A stretch of DNA of 36,945 nucleotides from a virus. Location: the IMG/VR virus record IMGVR_UViG_3300030085_001194, positions 1 to 36,945 of that record; one strand, given 5' to 3'. Numbering within the stretch: position 1 is the stretch's first letter; each line of letters opens with the position of its first letter. The translations under genes and the position numbers were made by a program. Below are positions 1 to 9,832 of the stretch, piece after piece. Under the pieces are notes generated by a model. It saw only the letters and a program-made list of their open reading frames with translations, had not been told where the DNA came from and searched no databases.

Positions 1-3000
1 TTAACAAGAAATGACTATGATGCAATAAAGGCATTTGACTTTTTATCTACAGCATTCCAAGGTTACAAAAATAAATTTATAACAACTGTAAGAGAAATCT
101 TAGATGATGCAGGTGGAGTTTCAAAAAATAATTTAGAAATCTTAGAAGAGGCAATAAAAACTATAGGCTTATCTAAAAAACAAAGTATCAGTATCTTTGA
201 TAATTTGTTTAACATAAACTACGGAGAGCCAAACTCTCATTACACTACAGGTCAAATTACACCTGAGGTGGGCAAGACACAATACTTTTATCCAAATAAC
301 ATAGGTGAATTTAAAGATAGTTTTGAAACTCTAACAGTTATAAAAAATGGCGTAATCTTAAAAAGAGAAAAAGATTATGGAATGGACCAAGTACAAATTG
401 AATTTGTAGAGCCAGTATTGTCTAGTGATGTTATTGAACTTAGACGATATAATAATATTGAAGAAGCGTATATTCCACCAAGTGCAACTTTATTAAAAAT
501 TAATCCGTTGTATGAACCAAAGTTTGTACAAGATGACAATTATGAAAGCAGTGTAGAATTTCTTCAAGGACATGACGGTTCTTTAACTCCTAAATTTAAT
601 GATAGAACAGATGATATTCTTTTAATGTTTGAGACATTGTTATGGAATAAACTAAATTTATTTCATTCTACAACAGATGAAACAGCTAGATTAGAAGCAG
701 AAAAACAATCTATAAACGATAAAATTAATTATGGTCCATACGATAGTGCAACCAATGATTGGGAACTATATGAAAAGAATTATACAATGTATCCTTTCTT
801 TAAGAAATGGATGATTAGAAACAATATAGATAATTTAGACAACACAATATTTGATCCAAATGATTGGAAAACTTGGAACTACAGAACACTAGATGCAGAT
901 ATGCCAGGTCATTGGAGAGGGATATTTCAGTATGTTTATAATACAGATGATCCTGTTCGTGAACCTCACAAAGTAATCGGTCTTACTGAAATGCCAGCAG
1001 ACTTTATTGCAAGTCATGGTAATGATTTTACTGATCCAGGACTTTGGGTTACATTATTCAATAATTATAATATAACAGGAAAGCCGGTACCGTTAGACGG
1101 AGCAGGCGTATTAAGAACACCTAATAGGTTATTCTTTAACAACTCTATTGGTAACAGTGAAATATCTTTAATGAACGAAGCATGGGAGTTTGGAGATGGT
1201 TCTCCTACAGAGATGGCATGGAGACGTTCAAGTGAATATCCGTTTATTGAATTTATCTTGATGATGCTTACTAAACCTTTCAAAGTATTTTATGAATATA
1301 AAGATGAAGTAGCAGAAGGAATTCGTATTTTTAATTCAAGAGAAGGTTTCAATACAGGTAATATTTTACAAGAGAAAGACCTATATGAATTTAAACTAGG
1401 TTCTAAATTAGGTGGCTTTGTTAATAACTTTAGATTGTTAGCAGAAAATACATCACTTAATAATAGTCGATATACAGATATACCAAAAGATAACTTTGAT
1501 TTAGTTATTCATGCCGGTGAACCAAACAGAAGTGAATTCTTTAGTGCATTGATTGTTGAAAAAGTTTCATTAGATGAATCTTATCCTATATATCAATTAG
1601 CAGACACAACAAATTACAAACCGGGCGATATTGTTTTAAATGATGCAGATGGAAAATATTATAAAAGAAAATCACCAACACAAACAACGTTAGAAGCAGG
1701 TGGAACAATTACATTTGATTATGCAAGTTGGACAATGATTTCTCAACCTAATGTAAGAAAGTATGGATATAAAATTCAAGGTTATGATGATATCAATCCT
1801 ACGTTCTTTGCAATGGAGTGGGACAAGACAAGTGGCGAGAAAGCATTTAACACTAAAGGTGATAGAAAAAATTTAAACGAATGGCAACAAGGTGCATTCT
1901 ATCGTAAAGACAGTTACATGAAATACGAAGGACAACCTTATGTTTGTCTACGTGAACACACATCGACTACATTACTAGACGATAATATTGAAGATTGGAA
2001 AAAACTAGTTGAGTGGCCTAAAACAAATGTTGTAACTGCAAACGGATACAAAGAATTTAAAACAGACCAAATTAAAACTTATAACTACGGGCAAATACTA
2101 GAAAATATTGATGATGTTGCTCACTTAATGTTGGGTTATCAAAAATATTTAGAATTTATCGGTTGGGGATTTACAGATGTTGATGAAGAAGGAAACACTG
2201 TAGACTTTGAACAACTATTATATAAATTTTTAGAATGGTCATCAGAGAATTTTGGTCCTGGTGAATTTATTACACTATCTCCAATGCTAGTTACTGGTAG
2301 CTTCACTGCACCATATGGCGTAGCATCAGTACGTAGAGAAACATTCAAAAACTTTTATCGTGTAGTAGATGCATCTGGAAGACTTGTTCCAGATAATCAA
2401 ATTACTTTTACTACAGACGGAAAAACAATAAACTTTAGAGCAAATATTCCAGTGTACGGAATGAAGATTGATATTCAAGATATTGAACATGCATTTGTTG
2501 TAGATAGAGTAGATAGTTTTGGTGATGTTATATATGATCCTTTCTTACATAACAGAAACTTACGTATGTCTATTGATTGTAATAGAAGTAAGAATTGGGA
2601 TGGAACTTTAAGCGTAGATGGGTTCTTAGTATACGGTGATAAACTAATACCTAACTTTGAAACACTTACGAGTGATAGTAAGTTCTTTAGAGATACACTA
2701 GTAGACCAAAATTTAGAAATTGTTAACAGATTAAAATCAAGTCAAATTGGTTATACACCAAGAGAGTATTTAAGAAATCATAGTGTAGAAAGAGAATCAC
2801 AATTAGAGTTTTATAAAGGATTTTTATCTCACAAAGGTACAAACTCCGCAGTTAATAGAATTCTTAATAATAACGGCAACTTCAAAGATATTCAACATGA
2901 GCATGTATGGGCATTTAAGATTTCTGATTACGGAAAATTAAATAACGGATACAAAGAAAACAAAACTATTAATGTTGTAGACATGGCGAGTGATCCACAT

Positions 3001-6000
3001 GTTGTTACATTTGATAGTATAAGAAATCCTTTTGTATACAGAGACATACCAAAAGAATATCCTCTAAAAACTGCGGGCTATGTTGACGGACAAGATGTAG
3101 ACTATACAGTAAACACAGAATATGATTTACAAAATTTATCTACAAATGAATTGAGTGAAGGCGATACTGCTTGGCTACAATTTGATCCAATAAGACAATG
3201 GGACGTAAGAAGATTAAGTGAAGTAGCAGAAATAGGTTATGTCGGTGAAACATCTGATAATCAACTATATCTAGGGTTAACAAATCAAATAGATACTACA
3301 GATAGTGTTTACTTAAAAATTAAGAATGCAGAAATTGAACCAGAGATTACAGATTACTATTATCTTGTAGAAAATGGAACAAGAGAAGTTGACGGAGCGA
3401 TAATTTACGAGTATCTTGTGTTTGAACTTAACTATGAACCGTTAATTGTTGAGATTGACAATTCAACTTCAAACAGTTTGTTTGTCCCTACAGGTTCTTC
3501 ATCTGGTGTTGAAGCAATTGGTACAGTTAGTTATCCAGATTTTCAATCTGGTGATACATTAGTTATAGATGGTGAATCATTTTCATATGTACCAGGAGCA
3601 GGCGGCGCCACAAATATTAATATAACTGGAACTACAGTTGACCCAATAGTTAATGAAGGAGAAACTGCAAGACTTCTAGTTTATAATTCAAACGGTTTTA
3701 TTGCAAACACTAATACTTTAATCCAATTTGATGGTACTTCAACAACAGGTACTTTAGGGGTAACGTCAACTCAAGGAGACCAGTTTAAAATTAATGACAA
3801 TGTTGTTACTGTTGACTTTAGTGATACAACAAGTATTGAAGCAACAACAAGTGTTACAACAACTGATAATATTGGAACAGGCGGTACTCTTGTTTTTGAT
3901 AGTACAGGCGAATCACAAGAAACAGTAACGATAAGAAATATACAACATGTTGGTAGCATTGCTAATCCAACTATTACTGGTACAAAGTCACTATCAGTTA
4001 ATGGCTCAGTTATAACATTTCAAGCTGGTGCATCATCTACTGAACAACAAACTGTATCATCAACTTCATCATCACTTACAGTAGGTACAAGTTTAACAAC
4101 TAATTCTGTATCTAGTATACAAGTCGATAATGGGTTAGATGCACCTTTTACTTTACCATCAAGTCAATATTCAGTTAGTGGGCAGACTATTAATTTTAGC
4201 CCTGCACTTGACAATCAAATGACTATACAAGATTATTTTATAAGACTAGGGTTTACAGATACTAGTTATATTTCACAATATGTTACGGCGCTAGAACAAC
4301 TAAGACAAGATATTTTAGGTGAAACAGTGCCTGCAGGCGGAAACGCAGATGATGTTTGGGATCAATTAGTAGCGGCTACATATTATAGAAACAGTATTAA
4401 TTTAAATATCCCTCCTTATACACAAACGTATATAGATGCATTAAACGTTCATATAGCAACATTTAATAGTACAGTTTCTTCATTAAACTCAACATTCGGT
4501 AATCAACCTCAAGATCCCCAACCGTTGGGTACTCAACCTTCTGAGGACCCATTATTTGCTTATCTACTTAATAACTCTAGTAGTGCAGTAACAACTCCAA
4601 CAGTTGTCAGAGATGAACCAATAGATTTAACAATTAACTTAGCAAGTGTTGTTCCGGTACAAGATATTATATCTACTATCAATGGTAGTGTAGCACCTAT
4701 TACTGCATCATTGAATACTTCAAACCAATTAGTTATTGATACAAGTGAATATTATTTAAATCTTTCAGGTGGTGTTTTAGTTGATATGGGATTAATTAGT
4801 TCTGGTTCTACTCTTATCGAAAGTAAACTATTTTTATTATCACAAGACGTTAATTCTATATCTTACTTGTCTTCATTTATAAACTCAAATGGTCAAATGG
4901 AAATAAGAACTACCAATGATGACTTACAAATAGGAGGAACAGCAAGACTAATTTTAGGATTAGACTCTTCATTTGATGCTACTTCTGATCCTACAGCGGA
5001 GTCTATTACAAATCAAATTAATGCACTTAACATAACAGGAGTAAATGCAGTTAAAGTAGGTTCTAATATTAAAATAATTTCTACTACAAACGAACTAGAT
5101 GTTGAAGAAGTTTCAGCAGGTGCGTTGTTTAGACTTGGTTTTGCAACTAACCCTGTAGAAATTAATGCGGTAACTACAATACGAGACAACATTAATGAAG
5201 TGTTACAAGGCAATGTAGGTAACACTGTGGCATCTATAAATGCAAATAGACAAATTGTTATTACATCTGACCAAGCAAGTATAGTGTTAGAGAACGTATC
5301 TGGAAATGCATGGAATGATATTGGTATGGCAACTGGTGCATATAATTCAAATACTGGTGGAGCATTGTCTAGTGCAATAGATTTCAAAGACCAAATAAAT
5401 TCACAAACTACAAATACTTTAGTTAGTGTTTCTAGTGATGGAAGAATGATATTTACTAACACTGGAGTCGCTATGAGTTTCAGTGGAACAGACCAAACTA
5501 TATTAGATAGAATTGGATTGTTTAGAGACTATACAGCCGTTACAAGTAACAATAACTTTAAAGCAATGCGTTGGAAATCTGTTAGATATTCTCCTACGTA
5601 TCTATTTGCTTCTTTTGATGAGTTTTATAGCGATTTGGGATTAAATGCTGAGGCTTTAATTTGGGCAGATGATTATAATGATAGTAAGTGGGCTGTGTTA
5701 CAACGTAGTAATACAGGTACATTAAGTATTAGAAACATACAAGCAGATACTATTGACTCTGATTTACACAGGCGTGTTATTATAAAAGATGGAGAAAACT
5801 TTTATAACTATCAATTATTTGATCCACTAAGTCTTAAAATGCCTGGTGAAATTATAAAGAATTTAGATTATATTACATGGGAAGATCCTGCAGGATATGA
5901 TACACCAACAAGTAAAGAACTATGGTTAGATGAACATCTAGGTGAAATTTGGTGGGACACTTCATTGGCAAGATACTACAGATATAACGACTATGGAGAT

Positions 6001-8094
6001 ACCAATGGTAGATTAATAGAAAAGTTTGCTTCAAAGTATTGGGGCAAATTAATTCCTGGTTCTGAGATTAACGTCAAGAAATGGACTAAGAGTGAAACAC
6101 TACCAGAAGATATTACTACGTTTACAACGAAAGTATATTTTGATACAGAAAAGAACAGAAGTATAACTGAATACTTCTATTGGTCAGAAGAAGGTTCTGA
6201 ACCTACTGATGGTAAAACATTAAGTGTTGAAGAATTAAAAATGCTTATTGAAAGTGGTAACATAAAAAATAAGTTTATCCCAATAAGCGTTGACAAAATA
6301 TTAATCAGTAACAACTCATATGTTTTTGAAAATCCAACAATAGATGTTTGTGTTGAATACAATACTGTTTCTGACACAGATAAAAAGCATACTGACTGGA
6401 AATTAATTCAAGAAGGCTCATCAGATAGACCTGGAGAGTTAGGATTGAATAACATGAGTTATTCTTTAGCTGGATTAATGTATCAATATAGTAATGTCAC
6501 AGTTGTTGATGAAAGTATGTTAGGAGATTTGACTAAAGGCAGAATACCAGTACCATTCTTAGATGCCAATTATAGTGAACTTGATATCTATGAAGGCGAT
6601 GCAACATTAGATGATATAGTAGTTACTGTAGACGGTTATGTTGTTGATGCAACAAGTCTTACAATATTTACAGACGGTAATCCTGCTAACGCAAAAATTG
6701 AAATAAAACAAAATGCACCTTACCCTTTAATGAAAGGTGATATTGTAAGAGTTTACAGAGTTAAACCATTCGATGGTGGATACTTCAAAAACTTGGAGTC
6801 AGCAAGAGACAACTTTGCATCATCAATAAATGCTCATTTTTCAAAAACACATTTGATAGCGAAATATCCTGAATATAAAGATTATTTTTACGGAGACCAA
6901 CTTGCATTATCATATCAAGATTGGTATCTAACTGATGAATATAAAAATATAGAAAAATTTTCATATCTTTCTAAGACAAGAGATTTTGATATGTTAAAAC
7001 TTTATGACGAAGGTGTTAAATCATTTAAGTTAGAATTAGGTGATAGAGATGAATATTACTTTGAACATGAAGGTACGTTGCGTTTAGTTAACAGTTCTAG
7101 AAGTGCATTACAAATGTCATTTACTGATATTCCTTACCCAGATAATTCAACTGCTAATAAAAAATATTATGATAATGCTATCGGTGTTCAAATTATAGAA
7201 TTAATGTATATGTTAAGAGCATATGCAACAGATGAAGTTATCAATCGTATATACTTTGATATGATAAACTACTTGTATACAGAAAAAACATATCCAGATT
7301 GGGTATTTAAAACAAGTTACATTGACTTAAATCTATTCAATAGAAATTTAAGAAAGTATGCTATCTATCAACGTGATAGTTATGATGATGTAATTGATTA
7401 TATCACAGAAGCAAAACCATACCATACTAAGATACGTGAAGTTATCAGATATTATGGCAAAGATGAATTAATGAATGCAGATGTAAGTGTTGCAGAAAAT
7501 ATGAATATAACACTTGACTTTGGCAATCATGGGCGTTATTCTGATATCGTTAAAGACGGTGGTGGATGGGATGACTCTAATTTAACAGAATTAGAAGATG
7601 GAACGTATGAACAAGGAAGATTATTAAGAACAAGATACACACGTTCAGACGGATATCAAGGAGATGACTTTGATACAGGATTGATAAAACCTGAATTTAG
7701 AGATTCGTCTGTTGTTTTTGTAGACCAATATACAGATGATACGAAAACAACACATGACAAAACATTCTTGTTTGTCTACGACATGTTTGGTAGAGGCTGG
7801 AAGATAGACGTTAAAAAAGAATCTACAGCTAGTTCATTTGATGGTGAAACACTCATAGTGGATCAACCTGCTAACTTTAATGTAGCATCAGGAGAAAACA
7901 AGAAATTAATAGCATTAAGAAATGAAACTACAGGTAAAATAGAGTTCATGACTTATAATAAGAAAGATAATACTAATTTGACTATTTCTGATAGAGGAAT
8001 ATACACTGGATTGTCCATGAGTTTAGGTTCAGGAACGAACAAAGTGTATGTTTTAGGCAGTCCGATGGAAATTGTTCTTCATGATATGGTTTAA
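1..8094 (+). CDS. Giant virion structural protein, 5' end cut by window edge
   Basis: The reading frame is open from base 1, so the TTG at 205 is not the start. At least 2697 residues are visible and the true N-terminus lies outside the window. The protein is Asp/Asn/Tyr-rich with no membrane segment. Visible parts, numbered from base 1: a mixed N-terminal region with the phrase LQGHDGSLTPKFNDR near residue 190; a Ser/Thr-rich low-complexity stretch at about 1150-1420; repeated beta-type units at about 1540-1840 (listed separately); and a C-terminal part with EAKPYHTKIRE near 2475. Giant proteins of this kind sit in the tail/baseplate region of marine T4-like phages, and three further virion-type genes follow directly. 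A baseplate, tail or fibre role is inference. I am confident it is one large structural protein, but not which virion part it forms. Confidence 0.8.
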   Translation, partial: LTRNDYDAIKAFDFLSTAFQGYKNKFITTVREILDDAGGVSKNNLEILEEAIKTIGLSKKQSISIFDNLFNINYGEPNSHYTTGQITPEVGKTQYFYPNNIGEFKDSFETLTVIKNGVILKREKDYGMDQVQIEFVEPVLSSDVIELRRYNNIEEAYIPPSATLLKINPLYEPKFVQDDNYESSVEFLQGHDGSLTPKFNDRTDDILLMFETLLWNKLNLFHSTTDETARLEAEKQSINDKINYGPYDSATNDWELYEKNYTMYPFFKKWMIRNNIDNLDNTIFDPNDWKTWNYRTLDADMPGHWRGIFQYVYNTDDPVREPHKVIGLTEMPADFIASHGNDFTDPGLWVTLFNNYNITGKPVPLDGAGVLRTPNRLFFNNSIGNSEISLMNEAWEFGDGSPTEMAWRRSSEYPFIEFILMMLTKPFKVFYEYKDEVAEGIRIFNSREGFNTGNILQEKDLYEFKLGSKLGGFVNNFRLLAENTSLNNSRYTDIPKDNFDLVIHAGEPNRSEFFSALIVEKVSLDESYPIYQLADTTNYKPGDIVLNDADGKYYKRKSPTQTTLEAGGTITFDYASWTMISQPNVRKYGYKIQGYDDINPTFFAMEWDKTSGEKAFNTKGDRKNLNEWQQGAFYRKDSYMKYEGQPYVCLREHTSTTLLDDNIEDWKKLVEWPKTNVVTANGYKEFKTDQIKTYNYGQILENIDDVAHLMLGYQKYLEFIGWGFTDVDEEGNTVDFEQLLYKFLEWSSENFGPGEFITLSPMLVTGSFTAPYGVASVRRETFKNFYRVVDASGRLVPDNQITFTTDGKTINFRANIPVYGMKIDIQDIEHAFVVDRVDSFGDVIYDPFLHNRNLRMSIDCNRSKNWDGTLSVDGFLVYGDKLIPNFETLTSDSKFFRDTLVDQNLEIVNRLKSSQIGYTPREYLRNHSVERESQLEFYKGFLSHKGTNSAVNRILNNNGNFKDIQHEHVWAFKISDYGKLNNGYKENKTINVVDMASDPHVVTFDSIRNPFVYRDIPKEYPLKTAGYVDGQDVDYTVNTEYDLQNLSTNELSEGDTAWLQFDPIRQWDVRRLSEVAEIGYVGETSDNQLYLGLTNQIDTTDSVYLKIKNAEIEPEITDYYYLVENGTREVDGAIIYEYLVFELNYEPLIVEIDNSTSNSLFVPTGSSSGVEAIGTVSYPDFQSGDTLVIDGESFSYVPGAGGATNINITGTTVDPIVNEGETARLLVYNSNGFIANTNTLIQFDGTSTTGTLGVTSTQGDQFKINDNVVTVDFSDTTSIEATTSVTTTDNIGTGGTLVFDSTGESQETVTIRNIQHVGSIANPTITGTKSLSVNGSVITFQAGASSTEQQTVSSTSSSLTVGTSLTTNSVSSIQVDNGLDAPFTLPSSQYSVSGQTINFSPALDNQMTIQDYFIRLGFTDTSYISQYVTALEQLRQDILGETVPAGGNADDVWDQLVAATYYRNSINLNIPPYTQTYIDALNVHIATFNSTVSSLNSTFGNQPQDPQPLGTQPSEDPLFAYLLNNSSSAVTTPTVVRDEPIDLTINLASVVPVQDIISTINGSVAPITASLNTSNQLVIDTSEYYLNLSGGVLVDMGLISSGSTLIESKLFLLSQDVNSISYLSSFINSNGQMEIRTTNDDLQIGGTARLILGLDSSFDATSDPTAESITNQINALNITGVNAVKVGSNIKIISTTNELDVEEVSAGALFRLGFATNPVEINAVTTIRDNINEVLQGNVGNTVASINANRQIVITSDQASIVLENVSGNAWNDIGMATGAYNSNTGGALSSAIDFKDQINSQTTNTLVSVSSDGRMIFTNTGVAMSFSGTDQTILDRIGLFRDYTAVTSNNNFKAMRWKSVRYSPTYLFASFDEFYSDLGLNAEALIWADDYNDSKWAVLQRSNTGTLSIRNIQADTIDSDLHRRVIIKDGENFYNYQLFDPLSLKMPGEIIKNLDYITWEDPAGYDTPTSKELWLDEHLGEIWWDTSLARYYRYNDYGDTNGRLIEKFASKYWGKLIPGSEINVKKWTKSETLPEDITTFTTKVYFDTEKNRSITEYFYWSEEGSEPTDGKTLSVEELKMLIESGNIKNKFIPISVDKILISNNSYVFENPTIDVCVEYNTVSDTDKKHTDWKLIQEGSSDRPGELGLNNMSYSLAGLMYQYSNVTVVDESMLGDLTKGRIPVPFLDANYSELDIYEGDATLDDIVVTVDGYVVDATSLTIFTDGNPANAKIEIKQNAPYPLMKGDIVRVYRVKPFDGGYFKNLESARDNFASSINAHFSKTHLIAKYPEYKDYFYGDQLALSYQDWYLTDEYKNIEKFSYLSKTRDFDMLKLYDEGVKSFKLELGDRDEYYFEHEGTLRLVNSSRSALQMSFTDIPYPDNSTANKKYYDNAIGVQIIELMYMLRAYATDEVINRIYFDMINYLYTEKTYPDWVFKTSYIDLNLFNRNLRKYAIYQRDSYDDVIDYITEAKPYHTKIREVIRYYGKDELMNADVSVAENMNITLDFGNHGRYSDIVKDGGGWDDSNLTELEDGTYEQGRLLRTRYTRSDGYQGDDFDTGLIKPEFRDSSVVFVDQYTDDTKTTHDKTFLFVYDMFGRGWKIDVKKESTASSFDGETLIVDQPANFNVASGENKKLIALRNETTGKIEFMTYNKKDNTNLTISDRGIYTGLSMSLGSGTNKVYVLGSPMEIVLHDMV
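4627..5520 (+). repeat. About five degenerate repeats of 50-70 residues within the giant structural protein
   Basis: The translated segment shows a recurring pattern: a short helix-like phrase (for example SITNQINAL, IRDNINEVL, FKDQINS), then a strand such as VNAVKVGSNIKIIST, NTVASINANRQIVITS or TLVSVSSDGRMIFTN, then a hydrophobic strand ending in a phrase like LFRLGF, WNDIGMA or LDRIGL. About five copies follow one another. This resembles repeat insertions found in tail and flagellar hook-type proteins, but the copies are too divergent for me to set exact borders by eye. Confidence 0.55.
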
Positions 8095-8114
8095 AAGGGG
8101 CTTACCAGAAATAA

Positions 8115-8122
8115 GATAAATA
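8115..8122 (+). promoter_or_regulatory. Possible variant late promoter (GATAAATA)
   Basis: GATAAATA lies in the gap after the giant structural gene, 25 bases before the next ATG. It differs by one base from the T4 late consensus TATAAATA. An AGAGAG ribosome binding site follows nearer the start. In AT-rich DNA an 8-mer like this often arises by chance, so position is the only support. Confidence 0.3.
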
Positions 8123-8147
8123 GATAAGATTACTAAGAGAGATAAAC

Positions 8148-8819
8148 ATGTTTAAAGATAAAATTAACTTACAAGCTATCGGTACACTGAAAATTTCAGA
8201 TAAAGAGACAGGAACCGTGCTTGTAGACAAGAGAAATGCGATACATCCAGGAAATATGGCGTATGTCTTAGCTTCTGCACTTGGTGGTAAACCAGCAAGT
8301 ATCAATAGTTCAGGCGATGCCCCATATATCAATTGGATGGCGTTTGGTAATGGTGGAAGTAGTTCAACAACTACACTATCATACCGCTCTCCAAGAGTTT
8401 TCACTACATATGATGGGTTACCAATTACATCCAGTAACTCAACATTGTATTCCAAAACATATCAACAAGAGGTCGTTACTGAGGTATTCGGGCCAGGACA
8501 AGATATGGGAGGAGTTGAAGTTCCAGAAAATACTTCAAAAGTAAACTTCAAAGTTGAAATGTCTCATTCTCAATATGAAGCAATGCAACAACTGATTGAT
8601 CCGACAATTCAAACACCGGTGACAGATAGTTCTACAGATACAGATAGTGTCAATGCATTTACTTTTGATGAAATCGGTCTTCTTGCAGGTGTAACAACAC
8701 CAACAGGATTGGATGAAACAAAATCTTTGATGGTAACACATGTAACTTTTCATCCTGTGTTATTGTCAGCGAATAGAACTATTGTAATTGATTACACTAT
8801 TACTATTCAACTTAGCTAA
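8148..8819 (+). CDS. Virion structural protein (tail/baseplate type), 223 aa
   Basis: The product is Gly/Ser/Thr-rich and beta-strand-like, with no membrane segment. It opens with a short basic stretch and a strand (LQAIGTLKISDKETG), then a glycine-rich region around residues 40-70 (NWMAFGNGGSSSTT). The C-terminus ends in alternating hydrophobic strands (NRTIVIDYTITIQLS), typical of phage structural subunits. The start at 8148 has AGAGAG about seven bases upstream. It lies 53 bases after the giant structural gene and before two further virion-type genes, so a virion role is well supported by context. I cannot say which part of the particle it forms. Confidence 0.65.
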   Translation: MFKDKINLQAIGTLKISDKETGTVLVDKRNAIHPGNMAYVLASALGGKPASINSSGDAPYINWMAFGNGGSSSTTTLSYRSPRVFTTYDGLPITSSNSTLYSKTYQQEVVTEVFGPGQDMGGVEVPENTSKVNFKVEMSHSQYEAMQQLIDPTIQTPVTDSSTDTDSVNAFTFDEIGLLAGVTTPTGLDETKSLMVTHVTFHPVLLSANRTIVIDYTITIQLS

Positions 8820-8886
8820 GAGGATATCCGGAAATACCTTTTAGTTATTAAATTTAAATTGACTAGTCAAATTTAGGAGTAAAAAC

Positions 8887-9792
8887 ATGGCGGTGATATC
8901 AAATAGTGACTTAAGTACACTTAGAGACACATTGAATACCATTCTTAATGGAACAGGTGTCGGCGGTGGCTATAACCAGTCACACTCGGTACAGGCCAAC
9001 CCTGCGGCAGGTGATTTGATTGATGATGCGTATCAAGATTCATTATTCTCTGCGGCGGCAAAGGTCACAAATTATTATAACATTACAAACCCACTAACGG
9101 CTGTCAATGCTGGTGACATCATTGACGACAATCAATATTACAATCATGCCTCATCATTGAACACAGATTTAACAACTAGATTTAATAATCCATGGGATTA
9201 TTCTTCTGGTTGGGATATGACAGTAGCTACAGAAACAACAGAGACATCATCCAATTGGAATGGTACTATTGATACTGTAACTAGAGTTACATTCAACGAT
9301 GAAGCTACAATGAATGCATGGTTCTCAGCAGGTGGAGAAATTAGAATTTCTTTATCACACACAGGATCAGGCGGTAACTCTCAAGGAACTTCATGGGAAC
9401 AACTAACAACAGAAGTAGGAACTTATAGAATTTCATTGAGACCAACTGATACAACTACAGTGGCAGATTCAGAACGTAAAAAATATTCAGACTTGACTAC
9501 TTCTTATGTAGAAGTTAAAAAAGAATATGCGGATGCTAGTGCATATAGTTCTAACTATGTATCTATCGAAGCATATAAAGATGGTGCGGATATTTATGTG
9601 AAGACAACTTTAGCGGATGCACACGTGGCAACATCAGGATCTGGATCAGGTTATGGAGGCCCATGGTCTTGGACAGGTCATGACCAAGTTACTGGTACAA
9701 CATCAGTTAACGTTGGATCATTAAAACTTTCCAACGCATCAGGTTCCGTTAACATAACAAATCCTAGTTTTACGGTTACAGACAGCTTATAA
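8887..9792 (+). CDS. Virion structural protein, paralogue A of a pair, 301 aa
   Basis: The start has AGGAG at 8875-8879. The N-terminal half contains a short helix region (TLRDTLNTILNG), a GYNQ phrase and a repeat-like 'GDLIDDAYQD ... GDIIDDNQYY' at residues 42-86. The C-terminal half has FSAGGEIRISLSHTGS at 146-161 followed by SWEQL and VGTYRISL, and ends in a Gly/Ser-rich beta region. The next gene shares the same order of motifs (FNTGGEIRLD, LDWQVL, VGMVKLG, HVA...GYAW), so the two are full-length paralogues. Marine T4-like phages carry similar proteins among tail/baseplate genes. Function beyond a probable structural role is unknown. Confidence 0.65.
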   Translation: MAVISNSDLSTLRDTLNTILNGTGVGGGYNQSHSVQANPAAGDLIDDAYQDSLFSAAAKVTNYYNITNPLTAVNAGDIIDDNQYYNHASSLNTDLTTRFNNPWDYSSGWDMTVATETTETSSNWNGTIDTVTRVTFNDEATMNAWFSAGGEIRISLSHTGSGGNSQGTSWEQLTTEVGTYRISLRPTDTTTVADSERKKYSDLTTSYVEVKKEYADASAYSSNYVSIEAYKDGADIYVKTTLADAHVATSGSGSGYGGPWSWTGHDQVTGTTSVNVGSLKLSNASGSVNITNPSFTVTDSL

Positions 9793-9832
9793 TAAATTAT
9801 AAGTCTATAATCATGCAAAGAGGATACAATAA

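Noticed and set aside
5013-5462. A 149-codon open frame on the minus strand inside the giant structural gene
   Set aside because: It is the antisense shadow of a repeat-rich coding region, with no ribosome binding site, and the plus-strand frame is clearly real.
8281-8544. An 87-codon plus-strand frame inside the 223-residue structural gene
   Set aside because: Shifted-frame shadow: no start signal, odd composition, and fully contained in a well-supported gene.
8859-8870. Palindrome TTGACTAGTCAA just before the 8887 gene
   Set aside because: It could be an operator, or its TTGACT could be a -35, but no -10 follows at the right spacing and I see no second copy.
9786-9803. Perfect inverted repeat CTTATAAT-AA-ATTATAAG over a stop codon
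   Set aside because: It looks like a terminator by position, but the stem is all A/T apart from the ends, the loop is two bases and no T run follows. In AT-rich DNA it is probably chance.
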